Assembly: GCF_002216005.1 (NCBI RefSeq) | Contig: NZ_NIQC01000008.1 | Span: 20,354 to 84,353 of the forward strand | Source of the DNA: Natranaerobius trueperi | Lineage (GTDB): Bacteria > Bacillota > Natranaerobiia > Natranaerobiales > Natranaerobiaceae | Length of the DNA stretch: 64,000 nt | Reading direction: 5' to 3' | Shown: piece by piece, positions 27,827 through 36,598 of the stretch | Position numbering within the stretch: position 1 is the stretch's first letter | Layout: each line of letters begins with the position of its first letter | Program-made: the position numbers and the translations under genes | The notes under the pieces: generated by a model | Seen by the model: only the letters and a program-made list of their open reading frames with translations | Told to the model about the DNA's origin: nothing | Database searches by the model: none

Positions 27827-30304
27827 CTATCCTTTGAAATGTTTTACAAGTTCAGATACAAAAACATCATCTGGTTCCTGAAAGATTTCTGAATTAATCA
27901 TTAAGTTCTCAGAATCTACAAGTCCTTCACCGATAATTTCAGCTAACCTCTCATAATCGTCATAGCAATATTCTTGTAGTAAAGGTATTATTTCTAGTTC
28001 AAACACCTCTTTTAAGTCTGCTACTGAATAAATCTGCTTACCATCCTTCATAAAATAAGCATGACCTATCTGCTTGTCTCTACCTTCAATTTCAACAAGT
28101 TTTTCATTAATTTGTTCTAAAATTTTACCTGGGCTTATACCTAACTCGTCAATTTCTTCATTGATCAACTCTTTTTGAGGCATACATTCAATAAATGCAA
28201 ACCTTCTTTTCAGCGCAGCGTCCATCATTTTAATACTTCGATCTGAAGTGTTCATTGTTCCAATTAAATATATATTAGGTGGAATTACAAAACTGTCTTT
28301 GCTTTGTGGCAAAGTAACTTCCATGTCTCGTTTATCTTTTTCTAGTAAAGTAATCATCTCACCAAGTATCTTAGGAACATTACCACGATTAATTTCATCT
28401 ATAATAAGGTAAAAAGGGATATCAGGACTTTCTTGAGCCTTTTTACACAGTTTAGTAAAGATACCTTCTTGTAACTCAAATACAACCTTACCTTCATCTG
28501 TAGGGATTGGTTTATATCCTTCGATAAAGTCTTCATAGGTAAATGAAGGATGAAAAGTACATTCAGATAAGTTATTTTTTGTAGTAGTTTCAGCTAGCAT
28601 ATCTGCTGATTCTTGATCTTCCATCTCTAATAAAATATTTCTGATCATTTCCACAAAATCATCATTTAATTCAAACATAGTACCTCGATTTCCCATTTTC
28701 CCAGGTTGAGATAATTTATAAACAGCTTCATCTTTTATTTCATCAAGTAGTATTGTATCTTTAAAACTCCGCTTAGCCCGTACTGTTAAAGTGCCATCTG
28801 TTAAAGGTTTTTCTACTTCAGCAAGTCCAACAAAACCTTTATTTTTTTCTTTTGCGCCCCCTTTATAGCAGAGAATCTTGTCACCCTTTTTAGCCATTTT
28901 AAAATTACGTTGTATACTCTTTTCTGTATACTCCACTTTTCCTTTACTATCAAGAATTTCTTCCCACTGAAAGTTTCCTGTTGATGATGCTACCATCATC
29001 CATACTTTTTTATCAGAGGTTTCATTCTTTTTTAATATTTCATTCTTATCATTTTTCCAACGCACATATTGCTTTGCAAGATAAGTTTTTCCTGTACCAG
29101 GTGGACCGTATAAGATACATTGGCCTTTTCTTTCTAAAGCCCTCTCTAATCTTTCAAAAAACTTCTCTTGATCAGGCGAAAAACCTCCTGTATCTTGCGT
29201 TTTGTGAATCCATTCCAAGTATTTTTTCTGAGGTATTTCAATTATTGTTTTCTTAGGCCAGTAATCTTGTTTGGGTATTTCTAAAGGAGGATCAAATGTT
29301 TCTTCCCAATTAACAGCGACAACATGTTTTTGATCTTCAAAATCATCTCTAAACTTATAACCTTCAGTAACAGTCCCTACCCCTAAAATTTGTGATTTAC
29401 CTTTATTAGCAATTATTTTATCGCCTGGTTTTAAATTAAAAAACTGCCAAAGTTCATTAGCCTTTTCTGCATTTTTATGTCGTGTTTGGTGAAAATCATT
29501 TTTAATAAAAGCATTTTTAAACTCTTCGTAATCAGGGTATTGGTTTAAATCCCCTAAATCATTCCACCCAACTGATATAAAGCCACCTTTTCTCGCTTCA
29601 TCCCAGTACATTGCATCTCTTCCTGGAGCTATCTTAAAGAATTTTGTATTAGGCATATAAGTTTGATAAAGAAACTCACTGATTTTACAAGAATGCCACC
29701 TGTTAAACATTTCAATGTTTTTCAGCTCTTCTTTTAATAGCAAGTTACATTCTACACTATCTTTAGCAGCCCATTTCTCCCGAGGTACATCTAACAAATC
29801 CAAAAACTCTTGAATATGCTTACTATTGTACATTGGCAAGAACTTATCAGGATGGTAAAGATATAGTATTTTACCTTTGAGCATATTAGCACTATATAGT
29901 AAATTTTCCTCATTAATGCCTTCATATGGGGCTTCATCATAAGCTTCTATTAATTTGATGATATCTCCCCGAAGCTTTTCCCAGGCCTCTTCCACTGAGT
30001 TAAAACCATCTGGATACTTCCACTCATTTTCTTTAGGACTATAATAAATACGTAGTTTATTGGCTGTTCCACCCTTGATACTACCAAGTTCAGTAGTGTG
30101 AAACTCTAACCACCAGCAAAAAGACCCCTGCTTTGTTTTACCAAGCGCATATTCTTCTAACTCCATTTCTTTAATCTTTTCTCTCGGAAACTTTTCTAAA
30201 AAGCGTTCGTGTTTTTCTTTTGCCTTTTCAATATTATCTTCAGAATAATTCTTAGAAAACTTTTTAGCATCCCTTTTTAATATCTCAACAGTACCTTTCG
30301 TCAA
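27827..30304 (-). CDS. mcrB: McrB-like AAA+ GTPase with an N-terminal and an internal EVE-like domain
   Basis: 825 residues. 1-200: unknown domain. About 220-360: an EVE/PUA-like modified-base binding domain (ARKGGFISVGWNDLGDL, FNLKPGDKIIANKGKSQILG). Walker A GPPGTGKT at 400-407. Then, where McrB proteins normally have about 40 residues before the next AAA+ block, about 150 extra residues (432-575) with VWMMVASSTGNFQWEEI and KKGDKILCYKGG, FVGLAEV: a second EVE-like domain inside the ATPase core. The core resumes at TFHPSFTYEDFIEGY; Walker B LIIDEINRG at 633-641; GTMNTSDRS at 683-690, the McrB GTP-specificity signature. It forms a ring with McrC and probably recognises modified cytosine or other bases in invading DNA. 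The internal domain is the odd point. Confidence 0.9.
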   Translation of the reverse strand: MTKGTVEILKRDAKKFSKNYSEDNIEKAKEKHERFLEKFPREKIKEMELEEYALGKTKQGSFCWWLEFHTTELGSIKGGTANKLRIYYSPKENEWKYPDGFNSVEEAWEKLRGDIIKLIEAYDEAPYEGINEENLLYSANMLKGKILYLYHPDKFLPMYNSKHIQEFLDLLDVPREKWAAKDSVECNLLLKEELKNIEMFNRWHSCKISEFLYQTYMPNTKFFKIAPGRDAMYWDEARKGGFISVGWNDLGDLNQYPDYEEFKNAFIKNDFHQTRHKNAEKANELWQFFNLKPGDKIIANKGKSQILGVGTVTEGYKFRDDFEDQKHVVAVNWEETFDPPLEIPKQDYWPKKTIIEIPQKKYLEWIHKTQDTGGFSPDQEKFFERLERALERKGQCILYGPPGTGKTYLAKQYVRWKNDKNEILKKNETSDKKVWMMVASSTGNFQWEEILDSKGKVEYTEKSIQRNFKMAKKGDKILCYKGGAKEKNKGFVGLAEVEKPLTDGTLTVRAKRSFKDTILLDEIKDEAVYKLSQPGKMGNRGTMFELNDDFVEMIRNILLEMEDQESADMLAETTTKNNLSECTFHPSFTYEDFIEGYKPIPTDEGKVVFELQEGIFTKLCKKAQESPDIPFYLIIDEINRGNVPKILGEMITLLEKDKRDMEVTLPQSKDSFVIPPNIYLIGTMNTSDRSIKMMDAALKRRFAFIECMPQKELINEEIDELGISPGKILEQINEKLVEIEGRDKQIGHAYFMKDGKQIYSVADLKEVFELEIIPLLQEYCYDDYERLAEIIGEGLVDSENLMINSEIFQEPDDVFVSELVKHFKG

Positions 30305-30403
30305 TTAGTTCGCACCTCCAAAATCAAAACATTATATTAATACTATTTTGATTTTTCGCAACAAATAACCTTCTAGTTTTATAGAATTAGTTTACCTAAA
30401 AAT

Positions 30404-30430
30404 AAATCCTGCCATTACAAGGCAGGATTT
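30404..30430 (-). terminator. intrinsic terminator after the HNH gene at 30432
   Basis: AAATCCTGCC / GGCAGGATTT with loop ATTACAA, followed on the minus strand by TTTATTTTTA. It separates the type I/HNH transcript from mcrB, which must have its own promoter in 30305-30403. Confidence 0.88.
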
Positions 30431-30431
30431 G

Positions 30432-31283
30432 TTAAGAATAGCTGATGATTTTATTATGATAGTCAAGAAATTCCTTTTTTAAATCGTGATTTTTATGGAT
30501 ATATAATCTACTTTTATCTAAATATAATGCTCCATAGTCTAGCATTGCATGATGATTCGGGCAAACACAAATCACATTTTGAACTTTATCAGGTCCGTAA
30601 TGAGGTGAACCTAAAGGCTTTAAATGATGAGCTTCCGCATAATAGTTATCTTCATCAAGCATTATTGTTTCACCGCATATTTGACAAGCGTAATTATATA
30701 TTTCCTTGACTTCTTTTGATATTGAAGTATCTCTTACTAACCTTGTGGTTTTGACATATTTTCTAGAATCAATTTCACCAACATCTTTAGGCCAAGCATA
30801 TTTATTATAATCTGGTAATTTCTTTACTTTATTAACCGAAAACTCTTGAAGCGGAAAACATTTGTTATTGTGTTTCCACCTAAAGCAATTATTTTTAATA
30901 TCTATTTCTATCCCCCAAATTGCTTCTTTAAACCAAATATCTCGATCATATTCAAGCTGCAAAGCACAATTTCGCAAGTCCTTAAAATGTAAAAAATAAA
31001 GTTTATTTTCAGTTGGTATTAAATTTAGTTCGAAAGAGATTGTCATACCTGGTTTTTCTATAAAAGGCTTATCCATATTATCATCATCGCTAAACCAGTC
31101 TTTATTCACCCTAACACGCATATTAGTTTCGCTAGTTACATTGACCACTCGACAAGTATATCCTTCTATATCAATAAAACCGGTCTTTTTAAATACTTCC
31201 TTATAATAATCATCAACATCAATCCCTTGCATTTCTAGATGCCGTAACACTAAATCAGCTGATTTTGAAATACTCCACGCCAT
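30432..31283 (-). CDS. HNH endonuclease, type I cluster associated
   Basis: 283 residues. The C-terminal HNH motif is complete: CQICGETIML, AEAHHLKPLGSPHYG, NVICVCPNHHAMLDYG. The N-terminal 180 residues contain several beta-type stretches (GYTCRVVNVTSETNMRVRV) and may be a DNA or ligand reader; I cannot name it. It lies 37 bases after the metalloprotease gene and is followed by a terminator, so it is the last gene of the hsdM-hsdS-hsdR-ygjP transcript. Such HNH genes occur often as accessory genes in restriction islands. Confidence 0.8.
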   Translation of the reverse strand: MAWSISKSADLVLRHLEMQGIDVDDYYKEVFKKTGFIDIEGYTCRVVNVTSETNMRVRVNKDWFSDDDNMDKPFIEKPGMTISFELNLIPTENKLYFLHFKDLRNCALQLEYDRDIWFKEAIWGIEIDIKNNCFRWKHNNKCFPLQEFSVNKVKKLPDYNKYAWPKDVGEIDSRKYVKTTRLVRDTSISKEVKEIYNYACQICGETIMLDEDNYYAEAHHLKPLGSPHYGPDKVQNVICVCPNHHAMLDYGALYLDKSRLYIHKNHDLKKEFLDYHNKIISYS

Positions 31284-31320
31284 CTTTTATCACTCCAAAA
31301 CTTTTATGATTAAGAATCTC

Positions 31321-32004
31321 TTAAATTTCCAAACTAGCTCCATTTTCTCTCAACCATTTCTTTCTTTTTAGATAATCAGGTAATACTTTATCTACAGTAT
31401 TCCAAAAGGAATCAGAATGATTTTTATATATAAAATGAGTTAATTCATGTACCACAATGTAATCGATTATTGTCATAGGAGCCATAGCTACTTTCCAGTG
31501 AAAATTAATTGTTCCATTTTCAGAACAAGAAGCCCACCTATTCCTTAATTCCATAATTTTAATACCTGAAGGGTTAACCCCTAACATATCTTTATAATAA
31601 TTAACTCTTTCACTAACTTTTTTATACCCTTTTTCTTTATAGAATTCTTTAAAAACTTCTCTTCCTTGTTCCAAATCAGCTTTTCGTAAACAGAAGTACC
31701 CCTGATACAACTTCAAGGGTACATCTTGAGTCTCAACCAGTTTTAGCTGATATGACCTTCCTAAATAAAGAAAGCCTTCACCATTAACAAATTTTCGTTG
31801 CTTTTTTGTTTTGTTTAATTCCTTCCACTCTTCAAGTTTAGAATGAATCCAATATCGTTTACTTTCTAGCACTTCCTCTATTTCTTCAATACTAAGGTTT
31901 TCCGGTGCTAAAACCTTTACTGTTCCATCTCGTTCAATATAAATGCTCATAGTTTTTCTTTTTCTTAATTCTAAATCATAGTAGATATCTTTATATTGCT
32001 TCAT
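31321..32004 (-). CDS. YgjP-like zinc metallopeptidase linked to type I restriction
   Basis: 227 residues with the zincin motif VVHELTHFIYKNHSDSFW (HExxH followed by a third ligand) near residues 185-205, and the usual upstream WASCSENGTINFHWKV. This is the DUF45/YgjP group. It lies one base after hsdR, a frequent arrangement in type I operons, where the protein has been suspected of aiding or controlling restriction subunits; its substrate is not known. Confidence 0.85.
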   Translation of the reverse strand: MKQYKDIYYDLELRKRKTMSIYIERDGTVKVLAPENLSIEEIEEVLESKRYWIHSKLEEWKELNKTKKQRKFVNGEGFLYLGRSYQLKLVETQDVPLKLYQGYFCLRKADLEQGREVFKEFYKEKGYKKVSERVNYYKDMLGVNPSGIKIMELRNRWASCSENGTINFHWKVAMAPMTIIDYIVVHELTHFIYKNHSDSFWNTVDKVLPDYLKRKKWLRENGASLEI

Positions 32005-32005
32005 T

Positions 32006-35000
32006 TTACTTCACCAACTCATTATGTTTTCTTTTTGCTAATTCTAGAAAATCTACTGTTAACTGTTCTTTAGTTTCAATAACTTCATCTATATTTGTAA
32101 AAAGTAATAAGTCATCGATTTCTGCTGCTAATCTATCTTGTTCTACTCCCTTTTGCCAGAAGTCAACTATCTTGATATTCTCACTAATTGTTCTAACAAT
32201 TTCTCTAGTAACTTGTTTTAAATTTTCTTTAGTGGTATCCGAAACCTCATCTTTATTATCAAAGGTTTTAGACAATAATAAATCATAAAATGGAGCTTCT
32301 GTTTTAGGATCAAGTCCTTGTGTTTCCTCATCTTCTTTTCTTCCTTGGCTCATTTCTTCAAAAAGCATACTTAACTGTTCAAACTTTTCTTCAACATCAT
32401 TTTCATATGACTCAATAATTTTTTCTAGCTTTTCACTAAACCGTTCATATAAAGCAGGATCATCTTCAAAATTCACTTTACAGTGCTTTCTAATGGCATG
32501 TTCCATTTCACTAGCTTTAGCACTTTTTGTTTTATTTTCTTCAAGAGATTCTTTAAAGTCAGCTGACATAAGTTCTACAGGTGGAACTTTCGGATCTATA
32601 CCTAAAGACACTAAATGCTCATTAATTAACTTTTTAACTTTGTTTCCTGCACCCATTAAATTTGTAGTATTATCCTTATACCTGTGCCGCACCCTATTTT
32701 GAATATGCCCAAAAGCTTTCATAGGTGCTATATAATCATTAGCTGCAGGGTTTGGTAATATAATATCCATACTTTGTAAAAACTTTTTGTAATAAACATC
32801 AAAGCTTGCTCGCAAGTGTACATCTTCTAGAAGCTCAACACAAGATTCTAAAACTTCTAATTGCTCACTAGGATCTTGAATCATATATTCTACATATTGT
32901 TGAATCTTATCTATTCCCTTAGACTTAAACAAATCTAATAAACGATAATAACGATCACGCAATATTGGAAGTTCAGAATTAATATCTTTCATTGCACCAT
33001 AAATATCTTCTTTTTCTTCATCCCCATAAATTTGATGAGCTTCGTGTAAGTGATTTCCTATCCCAATATAATCTACTATATAACCTCTTGATTTACCTTT
33101 AGCCTGTCTATTTACTCTGGCAATTGCTTGAAGTAATGTATGTTCAACCATCTTCTTATCTATATACATCACTTGTTCAATTGGAGCATCAAAGCCGGTT
33201 AGAAGCATATCACAGACAATTAGAAATGCTATTCCGGAGTATTCTTTATCATAGTCAAACTTCTTTTTGAAATTCTCAACAGCATTCATTCTTTGAGCTT
33301 CTTTCCTTACTCTAGTTACCTCGGGTTTTTCATTAGTACCATCACTTGAAATTACAACAGCAGTCTTTAAAAACTTTAGTTTTTTTATAAGTTCAGTATC
33401 TTTTACACGTTTTTCTTCTTTCTCAATTCGTTTTTTCAATGCTTTCTCAATAGCTTCTTGATACCTAATAGCAGCTCGTTTAGAAGTTGACACTACTTGT
33501 GCTTTAAATCCATTAGGTAAGATATTTTTAATATAATGATCAACTATATCTTCAGCAATTGCTTCTATTCTTTGTTCAGCTTCAAATATATCTCCCATTG
33601 TTCCGTACTTTTTCTTTATTTTTAACATTTCATCATAGCTTCTATCTTTAAATAAATCTTCAAACTTCCTGTCGAATTCAGCCTTCTCATTAACTGCTGT
33701 ATCAGCAGTTTTCCCTTCATATAGGATAGGTACTGTAGCCCCATCCTCCACAGCATCTTGAAGTTTATAAGTATCAACATAAGAACCAAAGGTTTCATGT
33801 GTTCTTCTTTTGTGTTTTTTAGTAATTAAAGGAGTACCAGTAAAAGCTATTTTTGTAGAATTTGGAAATGCATTAAACATATTCATGCTAAGTATACTAG
33901 ATTGAGTTCTATGTGCTTCATCAATCAGTATCAATACTTTTTCAGACTTATTGATTGTACCAAAAGTATTATACTCTGGCAGTAACTTATGTTCTTCAGC
34001 AGCATGAAGTGCTTTTTCAAGTTCCTCTGGCTTTTTGTCAAAATCTCTTTCTAAAAATTTATGAATCATAACCATTAAGATATTTGAAGTAGTTGTAGAT
34101 CCTCTTTCCTTTAATTCTTCTGTATTATTAGCATTAAAAATTTTCTCACCAGTTAGTTCCATTGTTTCGCCTAACTGTTCTTCTAAGTCTCTTCTGTCAT
34201 TTATAACTAACACTTTATAATCCTTAAGGTTTTCCATACTCCTCATTTTACGAACTAAGAAAACCATAGTTAAAGATTTACCCGAACCTTGGGTATGCCA
34301 GATCACTCCCGATCGTTCCTTGTGGTCTTTTCCATTTTGCAATCGTTGTATCGATTTATAAACAGCTCTATATTGTTGATAACGGCCAACAATTTTAATT
34401 GTTTTTCCTGCTTCTTGTTTATATACCGTAAAATGACGTGTAATATCAAGTAAAGTTTCAGGGGGTAACATCCCCTGAATTAATTTTTCTTGGGAACGTA
34501 CTTCGCCTAGTGGTGGAGTAAAGTCTTGATATTTATCTGGATATATATCTTTCCATTCTAAGTAATGTTCATAAGATGAAGTTACAGTCCCAAAATATGC
34601 CTCTCTACCACAAGTTGCAATCATTAATTGATTGAAATGAAATAGCTTTTCTTCACCTTCTTTTTCTTGTACTCCTTCTGAATTTTGTCTTTGATTACTG
34701 TAGCGTAGTAGTTGTCTAATCCCCTCTTCTAAAGGGTTAGATTGATAACTACTTGTATATTTACATTCTATAACTACTAGGGGGATTCCATTTACAAATA
34801 GTACAATATCAGGAATTATATAGTTCTTTTGAGTACCAGGTGTATCAATCCTAAACTGATTTATAGCTAGAAAGTAGTTATTATCTACATTATCAAAATC
34901 AATTAGCTTAACCGTAGGATTAACTTCTCCTGTAACTTCATTTTTTTCTGTCTTTGTCTTTTCTGTCAGTAATTTAAATACATCCCTATTTGCTTCAACA

Positions 35001-35263
35001 AGTGATTTATATGGATGATCCGTCAGTTCTGTATATATTTCTTCTAACTGTGACTCAGTTAACCACTCAGTACCATCATCTAATGTGTTGATTTTTTTAA
35101 CCTGCTTTTTAAACACATCTTTTAATATGACTTCTTTAAAGTCACTACGTAAACTAACAGAAGGGTCTTGTGGTATTTCTGTTTGTGGTTGTCTTATTAC
35201 TTCCCAGCCCAGCTGTTCTAACTGGGCTAGGAATGGGTTTTCAACATAGTTGTATTCACTCAC
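32006..35263 (-). CDS. hsdR: type I restriction enzyme, R subunit (ATPase/translocase and nuclease)
   Basis: 1085 residues, normal for HsdR. The N-terminal PD-(D/E)XK nuclease has IIPDIVLFVNGIPLVVIECK (residues about 155-175). SF2 translocase motifs: Walker A WHTQGSGKSLTMVFLV, DEAH box LILIDEAHRTQ, motif III AFTGTPL, motif VI VNRQAKG. The C-terminal helical region would dock on the methylase. It is 12 bases after hsdS and one base before ygjP. It cuts DNA far from unmethylated recognition sites in complex with HsdM and HsdS. Confidence 0.95.
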   Translation of the reverse strand: MSEYNYVENPFLAQLEQLGWEVIRQPQTEIPQDPSVSLRSDFKEVILKDVFKKQVKKINTLDDGTEWLTESQLEEIYTELTDHPYKSLVEANRDVFKLLTEKTKTEKNEVTGEVNPTVKLIDFDNVDNNYFLAINQFRIDTPGTQKNYIIPDIVLFVNGIPLVVIECKYTSSYQSNPLEEGIRQLLRYSNQRQNSEGVQEKEGEEKLFHFNQLMIATCGREAYFGTVTSSYEHYLEWKDIYPDKYQDFTPPLGEVRSQEKLIQGMLPPETLLDITRHFTVYKQEAGKTIKIVGRYQQYRAVYKSIQRLQNGKDHKERSGVIWHTQGSGKSLTMVFLVRKMRSMENLKDYKVLVINDRRDLEEQLGETMELTGEKIFNANNTEELKERGSTTTSNILMVMIHKFLERDFDKKPEELEKALHAAEEHKLLPEYNTFGTINKSEKVLILIDEAHRTQSSILSMNMFNAFPNSTKIAFTGTPLITKKHKRRTHETFGSYVDTYKLQDAVEDGATVPILYEGKTADTAVNEKAEFDRKFEDLFKDRSYDEMLKIKKKYGTMGDIFEAEQRIEAIAEDIVDHYIKNILPNGFKAQVVSTSKRAAIRYQEAIEKALKKRIEKEEKRVKDTELIKKLKFLKTAVVISSDGTNEKPEVTRVRKEAQRMNAVENFKKKFDYDKEYSGIAFLIVCDMLLTGFDAPIEQVMYIDKKMVEHTLLQAIARVNRQAKGKSRGYIVDYIGIGNHLHEAHQIYGDEEKEDIYGAMKDINSELPILRDRYYRLLDLFKSKGIDKIQQYVEYMIQDPSEQLEVLESCVELLEDVHLRASFDVYYKKFLQSMDIILPNPAANDYIAPMKAFGHIQNRVRHRYKDNTTNLMGAGNKVKKLINEHLVSLGIDPKVPPVELMSADFKESLEENKTKSAKASEMEHAIRKHCKVNFEDDPALYERFSEKLEKIIESYENDVEEKFEQLSMLFEEMSQGRKEDEETQGLDPKTEAPFYDLLLSKTFDNKDEVSDTTKENLKQVTREIVRTISENIKIVDFWQKGVEQDRLAAEIDDLLLFTNIDEVIETKEQLTVDFLELAKRKHNELVK

Positions 35264-35275
35264 GTTAAGTCCCCC

Positions 35276-36598
35276 TTAAACCTTAACTCTTACCTTGCCT
35301 GTAAGTAGGTCTTGCATGAGACCTTGTTTGAGTTTTTTAAGTTTGATTTTATACTTTTCTTCTTTTTTTAGGACATCATTAATTTTTGACAGTTTTTTTG
35401 CAATCTTTATTTGTTCATTAATTTTAGGTACCGCTATTGAAAATTTTCTTAAATTTCCTACTAAAACGTTAGGTTGTGAACTGGATGCATTATACTTATT
35501 AATTTCTTTTTTAATATGGCTACTCATTAAAAAGTAAGTTAAGTAAAGTGGGTCCATCTTTTCATTGGGAGTTATTTTAGCAATATTTTGGTTTATATGA
35601 TACCGGTTATCCTCATAAATTAAAGCGGCTTTACCAATCGACCCGACACATGGAAAAACGATATCGCCCTTAAACAACTTTGACCTGTTAAGCCTTTTAG
35701 ATAAATCAAATGTGATAGTTTCTATGTTACTTAAATCGAGCTCATTTTCTCCTACATTGTATCCACGTAAAGCTATAATTTCCCCTTCTGGTACAGTATA
35801 CCAAACATCAGAATATTCGGCACCAGCAAGCCTTGTAATATCTGATATATTTTCTAAGTGATTAGCATCCCACTCCTTCGGAATCATCCCTAGCTCTGTC
35901 TCTTTATATAAATGAGGTGCTTGTTCATAACTTGGCCGAAGGTTTCCGTTTTCATCTATTCCTCTTGTAAATAAGTCCTGCATCATGCCTTCTTTGACTT
36001 TTTTATATTTCTCGATTAGTTGTTCTGTTTTTTCAATGATATTGTCCACTGTTGTTAGGATGTCGGCGATTTTTTGTTGTTCGTGAATACCTTCTGGAAT
36101 AATAACCGAAAAGTTATTCACAAATCTAGAATTTAATCCTGGTTGAGCTGAGCCTGTAATTTTTTGTTTTAATAACTTTTGGCCGTAGTCAGAAAGTAAA
36201 AAATAAAATAAATATTTCTGTGTAACTTTAAAGGAGTCTCCTCTTAACAGAAACAAGTGCTCGTTAATTGCTGCTAAATTGTAATATTTATTTCTGTAAT
36301 AACCCACTTTGCCAGTTTGAGCTCCGTCTTTATTAATTAAGACATCCCCATCTTTTAGTTTTCCTTTTGTCATTGTCGAAAAAAAGTCGTAACTTATCTT
36401 TTTAATGTTGTTATATTCAATCATCCCCTTTTGATCAATATTTTCGCCACCAAAGCTGGGAATAGAACCATTTTGCTCATTAAACATTCCACCATATGGT
36501 CTAGAACCTGATTCAAAGGTGTCTAGTATATCGTTCAAATTTAAAATCCTCCAACCATTGGGTATAGTATTAGCTAATTTTTCTATTAGATAGTTCAT
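35276..36598 (-). CDS. hsdS: type I restriction enzyme, specificity subunit
   Basis: 440 residues with the standard two-repeat layout. The first target-recognition domain starts at PNGWRILNLNDILDTFESGS and ends before the conserved helix EQQKIADILTTVDNIIEKTE. The second starts at IPKEWDANHLENISDITRL and ends with the matching helix NEQIKIAKKLSKINDVLKKE. Short repeats (KVKEGMMQDLFTRG and KLKQGLMQDLLTGK) close each half. The ATG overlaps the hsdM stop by four bases (ATGA), so translation is coupled. The bipartite target cannot be read off. Confidence 0.94.
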   Translation of the reverse strand: MNYLIEKLANTIPNGWRILNLNDILDTFESGSRPYGGMFNEQNGSIPSFGGENIDQKGMIEYNNIKKISYDFFSTMTKGKLKDGDVLINKDGAQTGKVGYYRNKYYNLAAINEHLFLLRGDSFKVTQKYLFYFLLSDYGQKLLKQKITGSAQPGLNSRFVNNFSVIIPEGIHEQQKIADILTTVDNIIEKTEQLIEKYKKVKEGMMQDLFTRGIDENGNLRPSYEQAPHLYKETELGMIPKEWDANHLENISDITRLAGAEYSDVWYTVPEGEIIALRGYNVGENELDLSNIETITFDLSKRLNRSKLFKGDIVFPCVGSIGKAALIYEDNRYHINQNIAKITPNEKMDPLYLTYFLMSSHIKKEINKYNASSSQPNVLVGNLRKFSIAVPKINEQIKIAKKLSKINDVLKKEEKYKIKLKKLKQGLMQDLLTGKVRVKV

